In this document: one piece after another, positions 38,589 through 47,607 of the stretch
Position numbering within the stretch: position 1 is the stretch's first letter
How the letters are laid out: each line of letters starts with the position of its first letter
NCBI RefSeq assembly: GCF_050753345.1
Contig: NZ_JBLZFX010000019.1
Span: 1-64,000, forward strand
From: Alkalinema pantanalense
GTDB lineage: Bacteria; Cyanobacteriota; Cyanobacteriia; Leptolyngbyales; Leptolyngbyaceae
Direction: 5' to 3'
DNA: 64,000 nt
The notes under the pieces: generated by a model
What the model was told of the DNA's origin: nothing
Database searches by the model: none
The model's input: the letters and a program-made list of their open reading frames with translations, nothing else
Program-made: the position numbers and the translations under genes

Positions 38589-39080
38589 CTAATGCGCCCA
38601 TTCCACAGAGGTAATTTTTGCACTCGCTCCGGCAATCGATCGAGTTGTGGCAAAGGGTAAGTTCACTCCAGGCTGAAAATTTCCCTGCTGTGTAATAAAA
38701 CTAGTTGTAATTTCCTTGCCGTTGCGATCGACGATCGTGTAGTTAATCGTAAAGCGCTTGACCATCAGTCCTGTCTGATTAACCACCTCTCCTTGTAACG
38801 TGGCTCCGTTATACCTTAATCGACGAACTTGCATTGCAGCAGCTTTCTCCGTTGTCGAGGATGAAGGACTCATGGGATTGCAGAGGCGATCGAGGTTGAC
38901 CCATTGCCCCGTAGGACTTTGCATAAAGCAAAAGGAATCGAGGGTCGTGCTAAGGGCTGGACGCCCGGAAGCTATCCCGCAGACTGTTACGATCGCGCAA
39001 CTGACCCAGCCTAACGTTCCACCCAACCGCCCCGGCGATCGGCCCATCGATCGGCCCAAAGTCTGATTCTTCAATAACAT
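38589..39080 (-). CDS. Small exported hypothetical protein
   Basis: The 163-residue protein starts at ATG 39080, eight bases after GGGAGG; a longer frame to 39104 is not needed. A basic N-terminus and hydrophobic segment (VSCAIVTVCGIASGRPALS) form a signal peptide. The mature part has two Cys near the start (FCFMQ, RLCNP) and a beta-rich domain (LQGEVVNQTGLMVKRFTINY) resembling small FxLYD/DUF3426-like domains. Likely periplasmic; no neighbour suggests a function. Confidence 0.7.
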   Translation of the reverse strand: MLLKNQTLGRSMGRSPGRLGGTLGWVSCAIVTVCGIASGRPALSTTLDSFCFMQSPTGQWVNLDRLCNPMSPSSSTTEKAAAMQVRRLRYNGATLQGEVVNQTGLMVKRFTINYTIVDRNGKEITTSFITQQGNFQPGVNLPFATTRSIAGASAKITSVEWAH

Positions 39081-39453
39081 GACCGAATCCTCCCGTTCAA
39101 GCACGGCTCATCAAGTATCATGAATCAATTACTCAATCATGGATACATCGCTTTCTTAATTACTTTCTACATGGCTTGCCATATCACTTGTCATGTCAAC
39201 GGTTAGATTGTTGATTGCAGCATCAGTGAGAAAAGGGGCAAGAACACTCACCCCTGATATCGATCGAAGACCTCCTGTCGATCGAAAACTTTTACAATAC
39301 CTCATCCATTGCAATGACAAATTACTAGAATAAACTCTATGACAAACTTTGGAATAAACGCTGTGACAAACTGACCTGAATAGAAATCACAATGGATTGC
39401 AAGCTGCCTCCGATGGGGTTGGGTCAATTTGCAATCATCGCAATGGTGTAAAC

Positions 39454-40092
39454 CTAAGGATCACACTTCTGGCCATTGGGTTTGGTGCAAAGGGGCCCCA
39501 ACTTTCCTGCCCGTCCTGCAATTTGCCGCGTCACAAAGGCCAATGGCCCAGCCTTGTGTTCTCCATTAAACGGTGTGGGTTTAGTCACATCAAAGCCACA
39601 GGCTTGGGCGTCTTTGGGATTGTTGAACCAGAAACCCAGGTGGAAGGTGTTGACTGGGCCACGGGTGCCTGAGGTGTCAATGCCAAAGATTTGATCCAAA
39701 AAGATCGTTTTTAGCGAAGTTGCACCCGCTTCCAAATCCGATTGATACCAAGCCAAACCAAAGTTTTTGAAGTTGGGATCCCGCGACCCATCGGCTAACT
39801 GCGGCGTACTTTCGATCGAGAACAAATCAAACTTAACCCCTTCCTTAAACCCTTCCAGTTGAATATTCAAATGGTCATTTAATTCACCACGCACTACAGT
39901 GACTCTGACTTTAGGTTTCAGTCCGGGTTTCGCTAAACAGGGAACAAACTGGCCAACTGGATACATTTCAAATTGAGTGGACTGAATTTCTGCCTTGGCT
40001 TGCAACGGGTAGAGGATCGATAACGTTGCCATCATCAAGCTGCCAGCAACTGCCGTTCCACGCACACAAGATTGAATCAACTGACGAACCAT
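39454..40092 (-). CDS. Exported hypothetical protein
   Basis: The 212-residue protein begins at ATG 40092, with GGAGG eight bases upstream. The signal peptide ends LYPLQAKAE. The mature domain has blocks KVRVTVVRGELNDHLNIQLE, FDLFSIESTPQLADG and NTFHLGFWFNNPKDAQACGF, with four Cys. The pattern FDLFxIERTP and FxLGFWFNxP is shared with cyanobacterial exported proteins of unknown role that I have seen only as hypothetical. Likely periplasmic. Confidence 0.72.
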   Translation of the reverse strand: MVRQLIQSCVRGTAVAGSLMMATLSILYPLQAKAEIQSTQFEMYPVGQFVPCLAKPGLKPKVRVTVVRGELNDHLNIQLEGFKEGVKFDLFSIESTPQLADGSRDPNFKNFGLAWYQSDLEAGATSLKTIFLDQIFGIDTSGTRGPVNTFHLGFWFNNPKDAQACGFDVTKPTPFNGEHKAGPLAFVTRQIAGRAGKLGPLCTKPNGQKCDP

Positions 40093-40405
40093 AACAACCT
40101 CCAAACTAGGAAACCTTCAACTCGGGGGTGAATTCAAGGTGCTGAGGTATGACACGGTAGAGATCGATCGGTTATGCAGGTCGATCGCCCGATCGAGGAT
40201 GCAATTTCTGGATCATCGGGGGACTCACCTGCGGCGTTATTCAGCCAAACCTAGGCTCTGTAGGACTTTCAGCCTCCTCACAAACTCCTCAAAGTTTTTC
40301 GCTAGGGTAGCAATGTTCCATCAACCAGCGGCGATCGCAGACTGTTCTAATCCGCCAGCGATCGTTCTCCATTAACCTTGCTGCCGTGACTTTCCTGAAC
40401 CCACT

Positions 40406-41224
40406 ATGATTTGGAACTCCCAGAAAGCCCCAAAAGCCTATCCAGACCGATCGGCCCTCAGTGCGTCTTCCAGTGTTCCCCCCAGTGTTCCCCCCAGTGC
40501 GCCTCCCCGGGCAGCCCCTCTTGGGATCAGCTTTCATGTCCAAGCCCTCACCAAAACCTATCGCATGGGTGAGGTAGAAGTGTATGCGTTGCGATCGGTG
40601 GATTTAGATCTCTACGATGGTGAATTTGTCGTCATTCTGGGGCCATCGGGGAGCGGCAAATCGACATTGCTGAATATTCTCGGCGGATTGGATATCGCCA
40701 CCACGGGGCATGTTTTCTTCCACGATCGGGACTTGACCGACGCCAATGATGCAGAACTGACCCGATTTCGGCGGGATTGTGTCGGATTTATTTTTCAGTT
40801 TTACAATTTAATTCCCAGTTTAACGGCGCGGGAAAACGTGGCCCTAGTCACGGAGATTGTCCGGCATCCGATGCGCCCGGAAGCCGCCCTAGCCCTTGTG
40901 GGACTAAGCGATCGCCTCGATCACTTTCCGGCGCAAATGTCCGGGGGGGAACAGCAACGGGTGGCCATTGCCCGCGCGATCGCTAAACGACCTGAAGTGT
41001 TGCTCTGTGATGAACCCACGGGAGCCTTGGACTACCAAACAGGCAAACTGGTTTTAGAGGCTTTGGCAAAAGTGAATCAAGACCTCGGCACGACTACCGT
41101 TGTCATTACCCACAATGCTGGAATTGCTGCCATGGCCGATCGGGTAGTCACCATGCGCAGTGGCGAAATTACCCAAATCCAAGTGAATCCTCACAAAGTT
41201 ACACCCGCCGAGTTGGAATGGTAA
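40406..41224 (+). CDS. ABC exporter ATP-binding subunit, DevA/MacB/LolD type
   Basis: The 272-residue protein has a Walker A (GPSGSGKST), a Q-loop region (FIFQFYNL), signature motif (MSGGEQQR), Walker B (VLLCDEPTGALD) and H-loop (VITHN), the exact spacing of the LolD/MacB/DevA family. The first 40 residues are a Ser/Pro-rich extension with repeats (SVPPSVPPSAPP), so the functional start may be later. The matching FtsX-type permease is at 43119, after three unrelated genes. No membrane-fusion protein gene lies in between. Confidence 0.9.
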   Translation: MIWNSQKAPKAYPDRSALSASSSVPPSVPPSAPPRAAPLGISFHVQALTKTYRMGEVEVYALRSVDLDLYDGEFVVILGPSGSGKSTLLNILGGLDIATTGHVFFHDRDLTDANDAELTRFRRDCVGFIFQFYNLIPSLTARENVALVTEIVRHPMRPEAALALVGLSDRLDHFPAQMSGGEQQRVAIARAIAKRPEVLLCDEPTGALDYQTGKLVLEALAKVNQDLGTTTVVITHNAGIAAMADRVVTMRSGEITQIQVNPHKVTPAELEW

Positions 41225-41325
41225 TCTCAATCGCAGTCAATTTATTTGAGTTTGACTATTACAACTCCATTGTTTTTAGCGTTCAATCTAGAATTTTCAA
41301 TTTTGTTGTTGCTGTGTGAATCCCT

Positions 41326-41865
41326 ATGTTTAACAAACTTTTAGTTGCCCTGGATCATTCTCCGATGGCCGATCGTGTGATGGCTAAGGCAATGGCGATC
41401 GGTCAAGCTAACCAGGCAGAACTCCTGCTGTTGCATGTCTTATCCGGTGAAGAAGAAGACAGCCCCTTACCCATTCCGCCGGGAGCTGAGGAAATCTACT
41501 GGGCACCGGGCACCGGGTTTAACCTAGACATTTGGCGGAAGCAGTGGGAAACCTACGAGCAGGAATGCCTTGACCAACTGCACCAGCGATCGGCCCTGGC
41601 CCAAACGGCAGGCATTGCCACCCAGGTTAAACAAATTGCAGGCAGTCCAGGCCGCAGTATTTGCCATCAAGCCAAGGTTTGGGGTGCGGATCTGATTGTG
41701 ATTGGCCATCGGGGCCGCTTGGGTCTACAGGAATTGATCCTCGGCAGCGTGAGTAATTACATTCTGCACCATGCGCCCTGTGCCGTTTTGACGGTGAAGA
41801 CGGCCCTGGATGAAGACTCGAATGGGAAACAACTCCCAGATAACCATCAAGGCGCGAGACGCTGA
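41326..41865 (+). CDS. Universal stress protein (UspA family)
   Basis: A 179-residue single-domain Usp with N-terminal FNKLLVALDHSPMADRV and C-terminal ATP-binding motif GHRGRLGLQELILGSVSNY (G-x2-G-x9-GS). An internal charged/Pro loop (EEEDSPLPIPPGAEE) is typical of cyanobacterial members. It converges on pdxH with a 19-base tail overlap. Confidence 0.9.
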   Translation: MFNKLLVALDHSPMADRVMAKAMAIGQANQAELLLLHVLSGEEEDSPLPIPPGAEEIYWAPGTGFNLDIWRKQWETYEQECLDQLHQRSALAQTAGIATQVKQIAGSPGRSICHQAKVWGADLIVIGHRGRLGLQELILGSVSNYILHHAPCAVLTVKTALDEDSNGKQLPDNHQGARR

Positions 41866-42497
41866 ATTTCCCAGCCCTTCGGTTCCTGCTGCGTATCCTG
41901 TTGAGTGTAAAGAAAGCGATCGTGGAGCCGATTCGGTCGCCCTTGCCAAAACTCAAAACTCTGGGGCAGAATGCGATATCCGCCCCAAAAGGACGGCACC
42001 GGAATTTCCTGGTGCATAAACTTACGTTGCATTTCGTCCAGCTTCATTTCCAGCAACTGCCGAGAAGAAATGATGCTACTCTGCTGGGAACACCAAGCCC
42101 CTAACTGATTGCCTCGGGGACGAGTCGCAAAATATTTCAAGGATTCTGCGGTGGGCACTTTGACGGCATGGCCCGTAATTTGCACCTGCCGTTCCAGCGC
42201 TAACCAAAGAAATAATACGGCAACCTGGGAATTTTCTTGAATTTGCTGAGCTTTGCGACTTTCGTAATTGGTGAAAAACACCAACCCCTGTCGATCGAAA
42301 TATTTCAACAATACCGTGCGAACGGAGGGCGCAGCACTGGCCGAAGCCGTCGCCAATACCATGGCATTCGGTTCTAACAACTCCGCTTGGCAAGCTTGCT
42401 GAAACCACAGTTCAAATTGGTCAAAGGGGTCGGGTTTCAGCATCTCGCGATCTAACCCGGCCTGGGCATATTCCTGCCGTAACTTTCCAAGATCCAT
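41847..42497 (-). CDS. pdxH: Pyridoxine/pyridoxamine 5'-phosphate oxidase
   Basis: The 216-residue enzyme oxidises PNP/PMP to pyridoxal 5'-phosphate using FMN. FMN and substrate-binding blocks are visible: RTVLLKYFDRQGLVFFTNYE, ALERQVQITG, FATRPRGNQLGAWCSQQSS and PSFWGGYRILP. The C-terminus normally ends in RLAP, as here (IQRLAP). The length matches the family. ATG 42497 is the family start (MDLGKLRQEY). The end overlaps the convergent usp gene. Confidence 0.95.
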   Translation of the reverse strand: MDLGKLRQEYAQAGLDREMLKPDPFDQFELWFQQACQAELLEPNAMVLATASASAAPSVRTVLLKYFDRQGLVFFTNYESRKAQQIQENSQVAVLFLWLALERQVQITGHAVKVPTAESLKYFATRPRGNQLGAWCSQQSSIISSRQLLEMKLDEMQRKFMHQEIPVPSFWGGYRILPQSFEFWQGRPNRLHDRFLYTQQDTQQEPKGWEIQRLAP

Positions 42498-42611
42498 AGG
42501 GGCAGCACTTCCTCACAACTTCCTCATCTAGTTTTAGCAAACTTGTTCATAGCAAGTTCTTGGACATGTTGCATTGTTTGAACAAGCCTTAAATCCCAAG
42601 GGTAAAATATT

Positions 42612-43079
42612 ATGGATAATTTATCAATTAGACAACTTTATCGATTCAGGAGTGGACTGATTTTCTTAGCTATTGCTTTCGCTATTACAGCAATTATTTC
42701 AGGCTTCTATATCCTGACAAAAACACCCTTAGTATCAGTGGATGCGCCCAGTTTTTTTAAACTTTCCTTTAATTTTTCGCTGTTTGGCAGTCTATTTAGC
42801 TTTGGAGGAGCAATTGTTGTCACCCAGAATATCCAGTTGCGCCAATTCAAGCAACGAATCATCCTCCATGAACAGTGCCCCTTCTTAGTCGTTTATCAGC
42901 CATCGCAGATTCCCTCGCTACAAAAGCATCGACCGGGCAATCCATTTGTGTGTGTGAAATGTCCATTGGGACTCGATCTAACTGGAGATCGTGCTAGTGG
43001 ATTGATTCATGCCTGTAAAGTCTATGAACAATTACACGATGAGTGGGAAATCTCTCAAGCTAACGCATCGTCTAATTAA
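42612..43079 (+). CDS. Small membrane protein with a CxxC-containing cytosolic tail
   Basis: The 155-residue protein has two hydrophobic helices (LIFLAIAFAITAIISGFYIL and SLFGSLFSFGGAIVV) and a C-terminal soluble half with VCVKCPLGLDLTG (CxxC). It sits 39 bases upstream of the permease gene on the same strand, so it may be translated with it. Function not recognised. Confidence 0.65.
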   Translation: MDNLSIRQLYRFRSGLIFLAIAFAITAIISGFYILTKTPLVSVDAPSFFKLSFNFSLFGSLFSFGGAIVVTQNIQLRQFKQRIILHEQCPFLVVYQPSQIPSLQKHRPGNPFVCVKCPLGLDLTGDRASGLIHACKVYEQLHDEWEISQANASSN

Positions 43080-43118
43080 TCTCTGTAAAGTCCTGCAAAG
43101 CAGTCAAGCACTTCACCT

Positions 43119-45482
43119 ATGAAGCCTTTGGATCGGAAACTCTGGCGAGATTTATTGCATTTGTGGGGACAGATTGTAGCGATCGCGCTGATTGTGGCCT
43201 GTGGCATTGCGATCTTTGTCTTGATGCAAAGTAATTATGAATCGCTCAAAGTTTCCCAGGCCAGTTATTACGAACAATATCGCTTTGCCGAGGTCTTTAG
43301 CGGCCTCAAACGCGCCCCCAATGCCCTCACAGCCCAAATCGAAGCCATTCCCGGAGTTGCCCAGGTACAAACGCGGGTAGTGGTGCCTGTCACCCTGAAT
43401 GTCCCCAACCAAACGGAACCCGTTACCGGACGCTTAGTGTCCATTCCCGATCGCCCAGCACCGATGCTCAATGCTCTCTATCTGGCCCAAGGTCGCTACA
43501 TCGAAGCCGATCGGCCCGATGAAGTCTTGGTCAGCGAAACCTTTGCCAAGGCCAATCATCTGCAATTGGGAAATGCCCTCGGTGCGGTGATTAATGGGCG
43601 GTGGCAGAGTTTGCGGATTGTCGGCATGGTGCTGTCACCGGAATATGTCTATGAAATTCGTCCCGGTGATTTTTTCCCGGATAACCAGCGGTTTGGGGTG
43701 CTGTGGATGGGGCGCAAGGCGCTGGGAACGGCATTTAATATGGATGGGGCGTTCAATGACGTAGCACTTTCGCTGATGCCCAACACCAACGTGGCGGAAG
43801 TGATTTTTCAGTTAGATCATCTGCTGGAACCCTACGGTGGCCTCGGAGCCTACGATCGCGAGGATCAAATTTCCAACCGTTTTGTTTCCGATGAAATCAT
43901 TCAACTGCGCGCCCATGCTCAAATTTTGCCCGTCATTTTCCTAGGCGTTGCTGCTTTTTTATTGAACATTGTGCTGTCCCGGTTAATTCAAACCCAACGG
44001 GATCAAATCGCAGTCCTGAAAGCTTTTGGCTACAGTAACCGGGCGATCGGGGGACATTTTCTAAAATTTGTTTTTGTCATTGTTTTGCTAGGCAGCCTGT
44101 TAGGCATTGGGGTTGGCCTGTGGTTGGGGTCGGGACTAACGCAACTTTATGGCCAGTTCTATCATTTTCCGGTGCTGCATTATGAGATTCAGCCGGGAAT
44201 GTTACTCACCGCTTTGTTGATTAGTGGGGGGGCAGGGATTGTGGGAGCCGTGGGCGCGGTACGGCGGGCGATCGCGCTGCCCCCAGCGGAGGCCATGCGT
44301 CCGGAACCTCCCGCCCAATTTCGGCGCACGCTGATGGAACGGTTGGGGTTACAAGCGTTTTTGTCTCCCGTGGGGCGCATTATTTTACGGAACTTAGAAC
44401 GTAAACCTTGGCAGGCCATGCTGTCGATCGTGGGAATTTCCCTCGCCGTTGCATTACTGGTTTCCGGTCGCTTTGGCCATGATGTGATGAATTATTTAAT
44501 CGATGTGCAATTTAACCGCATGCAACGGGATGATGTGACGATCGTGTTTAATGAACCCCGATCGAGCGGTGTGCAGGAGGAAGTGGCGCACCTACCGGGT
44601 GTCTTGTATGCCGAGCCCTTCCGTAGTGTCGCAGCTCGCCTCCGGTTTGAACATCGTACCCACAAAATTGGCATCATGGGTTTAAAAACACCAGGAGAAT
44701 TGAGAAAATTACTCGATCAGCAACTTAATCCCATTCGTCTCCCGATCGAAGGATTGGTCATGACCGATCACCTTGCAAAGATGCTGGGAATCACGACAGG
44801 AGAAATGCTGACGGTGGAAGTTTTGGAGGGCGATCGACCGATTCGGCAAGTGCCGTTGGTCGGCGTGGTGGATGAAATGGTGGGCGTGTCAGCCTATATG
44901 GATATCCATGCCCTGAATCGCTTAATGCAGGAGGGGGATACCATTTCCGGTGCCTTCCTCGCGGTTGATCACCTGCACCTCGATCGCCTCTATCAAACCC
45001 TGAAACGCACTCCTGGTGTAGCGGGAGTGGCGCTGCGTCAAGCGGTGATTGACCAATTCCAAAAAACGATCGCCGAAAGCCAAGCCATTTCCACCACCAT
45101 TCAAGTGGTTTTTGCCTGCATTATCGCCTTTGGGGTGGTTTACAATGCCGCGCGAATTGCCCTTTCTGAGCGAGGCCGGGAACTGGCAACGCTACGCATT
45201 GTCGGCTTTTCTCGACTACAAATTGCCATTATTTTACTGGGGGAACAGGCTGTGTTAACGATCGTCGCAATCCCGATCGGGATGCTGTTGGGCTACGGCA
45301 TAGTTGCGTTAATGGTTGTGGCCTACAGTTCCGAACTTTACCGTTTGCCCTTAGTCGTCAGCCAGAAAACCTATGCCTTCGCCTTTGTGGTGATTACGAT
45401 CGCCGCTGTCGTATCGGGTTTGATTGTTCGTCGGCAGCTCGATCGTCTAGATTTAGTAGCAGTTCTCAAAACTAGAGAGTAA
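43119..45482 (+). CDS. ABC exporter permease, FtsX/DevC type with duplicated core
   Basis: The 787-residue protein has an N-terminal helix (IVAIALIVACGIAIFVLMQ), a periplasmic MacB-like region, a three-helix FtsX block (about 270-390), a second helix plus periplasmic region, and a final FtsX block (about 660-780). It ends RRQLDRLDLVAVLKTRE, the usual C-terminus of this family. The nearby ATPase at 40406 is the likely partner. Substrate cannot be inferred; relatives export lipids, glycolipids or peptides. Confidence 0.9.
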   Translation: MKPLDRKLWRDLLHLWGQIVAIALIVACGIAIFVLMQSNYESLKVSQASYYEQYRFAEVFSGLKRAPNALTAQIEAIPGVAQVQTRVVVPVTLNVPNQTEPVTGRLVSIPDRPAPMLNALYLAQGRYIEADRPDEVLVSETFAKANHLQLGNALGAVINGRWQSLRIVGMVLSPEYVYEIRPGDFFPDNQRFGVLWMGRKALGTAFNMDGAFNDVALSLMPNTNVAEVIFQLDHLLEPYGGLGAYDREDQISNRFVSDEIIQLRAHAQILPVIFLGVAAFLLNIVLSRLIQTQRDQIAVLKAFGYSNRAIGGHFLKFVFVIVLLGSLLGIGVGLWLGSGLTQLYGQFYHFPVLHYEIQPGMLLTALLISGGAGIVGAVGAVRRAIALPPAEAMRPEPPAQFRRTLMERLGLQAFLSPVGRIILRNLERKPWQAMLSIVGISLAVALLVSGRFGHDVMNYLIDVQFNRMQRDDVTIVFNEPRSSGVQEEVAHLPGVLYAEPFRSVAARLRFEHRTHKIGIMGLKTPGELRKLLDQQLNPIRLPIEGLVMTDHLAKMLGITTGEMLTVEVLEGDRPIRQVPLVGVVDEMVGVSAYMDIHALNRLMQEGDTISGAFLAVDHLHLDRLYQTLKRTPGVAGVALRQAVIDQFQKTIAESQAISTTIQVVFACIIAFGVVYNAARIALSERGRELATLRIVGFSRLQIAIILLGEQAVLTIVAIPIGMLLGYGIVALMVVAYSSELYRLPLVVSQKTYAFAFVVITIAAVVSGLIVRRQLDRLDLVAVLKTRE

Positions 45483-45668
45483 TCATCAGAGAATGATTAA
45501 GAATCATTGAATCCTGGTTTAGCGGACGAACCGCAGTCCCTCTATCAATCAAGACAGTCATCAAGACAGTTAAGCTCAGTGAAGGAACCCCGCCCATTCC
45601 AAAACAGACAAGCTACAGTAGAGCCAATCTCATTGCTCTAAAATACTCCATTAGAGAGGGAACACTTA

Positions 45669-46115
45669 ATGAATCGTCGTGAGTTTGTTAGCTGGGTGGG
45701 ATTAGGTTGGATTGCCAGTTCGCTGCCGGTCGCGATAGCGGCTTGCTCGTCCCAGCCATCTGCATCCACAGCCCCCTCAGCGGGTTCCAGCCAGTTGCCC
45801 CCACCTCCCGCCACTACCAACGCGATCGCGATCGGGGAAGCGGCTGACCTAGACAAGGCAGGTTTTATCAAAGGCCAAGCGGGGGATAAGCCCGTCGTTG
45901 CCGTCAAAGTCAAAGATCAAATCACTGCGGTGAATCCCACCTGCACCCACAAAGGCTGCGTTGTGGATTGGAAGGCCGATCAACAGAAATTTGTCTGTCC
46001 CTGCCACGGCGCTACCTATGCCGCCGATGGCAGCGCACCCACGAAACCTGCGAGCAATCCCCTCGCGACCTATGCGGTCAAGGTTGAAGGGGGCAAGGTG
46101 TTGGTAGAAACCTAA
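45669..46115 (+). CDS. Tat-exported Rieske [2Fe-2S] protein
   Basis: The 148-residue protein has a twin-arginine-like signal (MNRREFVSWVGLGW) with a lipobox-like AIAAC and a Pro/Ser linker. The Rieske cluster motifs are CTHKGC and CPCHGATY, with ligands Cys, His, Cys, His. It lacks the long helix of PetC and is much shorter, so it is probably a stand-alone periplasmic or membrane-lipid-anchored Rieske protein and not the b6f subunit. Preceded by AGAGAGGGAAC. No redox partner gene lies nearby. Confidence 0.88.
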   Translation: MNRREFVSWVGLGWIASSLPVAIAACSSQPSASTAPSAGSSQLPPPPATTNAIAIGEAADLDKAGFIKGQAGDKPVVAVKVKDQITAVNPTCTHKGCVVDWKADQQKFVCPCHGATYAADGSAPTKPASNPLATYAVKVEGGKVLVET

Positions 46116-46150
46116 TCTCCCTCGCTTGATAGCAGTCTTGAATTAAACGT

Positions 46151-46568
46151 CGATCGCGTGGATTCGATCCCCCTAAATCCCCCTTATTAAGGGGGACTTT
46201 GAATAGATCTTTCCGGTTCCCCCTTTATGAAGGGGGGGTAGGGGGGATCTGCCCCTCTTGCGTAGACAAATTAATCGTGAAAGCGTTCCGCTCTGCATTT
46301 GTAAATAACGATTGCAGTATTAATCGTAAAGTTCGATCGCGTGGATTCGATCCCCCTAAATCCCCCTTATTAAGGGGGACTTTGAATAGATCTTTCCGGT
46401 TCCCCCTTTATGAAGGGGGGGTAGGGGGGATCTGCCCCTCTTGCGTAGACAAATTAATCGTGAAAGCGTTCCGCTCTGCATTTGTAAATAACGATTGCAG
46501 TATTAATCGTAAAGTTCGATCGCGTGGATTCGATCCCCCTAAATCCCCCTTAATAAGGGGGACTTTGA
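46151..46568. repeat. 183-bp tandem repeat containing GGGGGAT-type palindromes
   Basis: Two head-to-tail copies of 183 bp (46151-46333, 46334-46516) and a third partial copy are present. Each contains a miniature element beginning GATCCCCCTAAATCCCCC and ending GGTAGGGGGGATC (46166-46249, 46349-46432, and a diverged one at 46532-46662). These are the dispersed palindromic repeats common in cyanobacterial genomes. Because 183 is divisible by three, a spurious 151-codon open frame crosses them. Confidence 0.88.
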
Positions 46569-46693
46569 CTATATTTTCTCTTTTTTCTCCTTTACCTACC
46601 TTTCTCGCGTTTTTCCTCTATTTCTCTTGTTCCCCCTTTTTTAAGGGGGGTTAGGGGGGATCTGCAACCTTCGGGACAACCGATCGATCGCAC

Positions 46694-46921
46694 CTACTCC
46701 ACAACCCGATCGCGCTCCATCATGCTGATGTATTTCCAATCGGAGCCGAGGACGGGAATGGGAGGACTCCAGCGAGTGCGATCGCAAAACCGTACGACTT
46801 GCAGTTGGTTAATGGTGGTTTGAATTTCTTCGCGGGTGCCGAGCAGGTAGATTTGGAAGGGTCTGCGGGTATCGTCGATCGAAGTTTCTGGACGATCGGG
46901 ACCGCCAAAGCCAATGAACAT
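46694..46921 (-). CDS. Small conserved-type hypothetical protein
   Basis: The 75-residue protein starts at ATG 46921, after AGGAGAAAT; longer frames upstream are unsupported. It reads MFIGFGGPDRPET, then FQIYLLGTREEIQTTINQLQ and a C-terminal WSPPIPVLGSDWKYISMMER. The alternating beta/alpha pattern suggests a small compact domain. I do not know its function; proteins of this look occur as stand-alone small proteins in cyanobacteria. Confidence 0.65.
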   Translation of the reverse strand: MFIGFGGPDRPETSIDDTRRPFQIYLLGTREEIQTTINQLQVVRFCDRTRWSPPIPVLGSDWKYISMMERDRVVE

Positions 46922-47242
46922 GGGATTTCTCCTGGTTGTGGATGGGGAGGAAATCCCAAAAATTAAAGCCACCCTTTTGCGCAGGACAAGTAGGGTGGCC
47001 CGATCGAATGTTACAATCCGTGTCAGACCGCCGAGCTGCCTGGTTCAGCTTGGGGGTTTAGCTACCCTCTGTTGCCGCAAACAACGTTGGGTAGCGCTTC
47101 AATTTTTGGGGTACAGCCAACTCAATCGGTGAAGGACACGGTTGCAACTGGCTATGAAAAAACAGCCTAGGGGTAAAGTGGGGCGCTGTCAACTGTATTT
47201 TGATTTTTTGCAATTCTGTGATGTTTCGTAATATTTGAGGGT

Positions 47243-47356
47243 GGATCCCCCTAAATCCCCCTTAAAAAGGGGGACTTTGAGTAATTGAGAGATATTCTTA
47301 AGAATTTGGATAATTTTGCTTGATTCCCCCCTTTTTAAGGGGGGTTAGGGGGGATC
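47243..47356. repeat. GGGGGAT-type miniature inverted-repeat element
   Basis: This element starts GATCCCCCTAAATCCCCCTT and ends AAGGGGGGTTAGGGGGGATC, so the two ends are imperfect inverted copies. Each end is itself a short hairpin. The middle is AT-rich. Same family as the elements at 46166-46662. Confidence 0.8.
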
Positions 47357-47383
47357 GGATTCTAAGGGTGTTGATGAAGTCGA

Positions 47384-47584
47384 TTATTTCAGCGATCGAC
47401 GAGCTATGTCTTCTGGGGAAATGTAGGTGGTTGTAGACGTGCCATCTTCATGATGAACAGTAATAGAGTAACCACGCTCACAAATTTTTTGGGCATATTT
47501 GCCGCGTACAAGTTTCCCCATTTTGCTGAGGTCATATTCTGGCTGCATGTCATCATCGGAGTTAGAAAAAGTCGTTTGAGACAT
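47384..47584 (-). CDS. Small antitoxin-like hypothetical protein
   Basis: The 66-residue acidic protein begins MSQTTFSNSDDDMQPEYDLS and continues KMGKLVRGKYAQK, resembling the MxPEYDFSKGVRGKY start of small cyanobacterial proteins found beside toxin genes. No toxin frame is adjacent; it lies 23 bases downstream of the Roco gene on the same strand. It may be a solitary antitoxin or an operon partner of the Roco gene. Confidence 0.6.
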   Translation of the reverse strand: MSQTTFSNSDDDMQPEYDLSKMGKLVRGKYAQKICERGYSITVHHEDGTSTTTYISPEDIARRSLK

Positions 47585-47607
47585 CGTGGTTTTAGCGTGG
47601 GTTTGAA

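Noticed and set aside
46199..46654. 151-codon open frame with an internal duplicated sequence
   Set aside because: It is read straight through the 183-bp tandem repeats and GGGGGAT palindromes; openness follows from the period being divisible by three. No ribosome-binding site or protein-like conservation.
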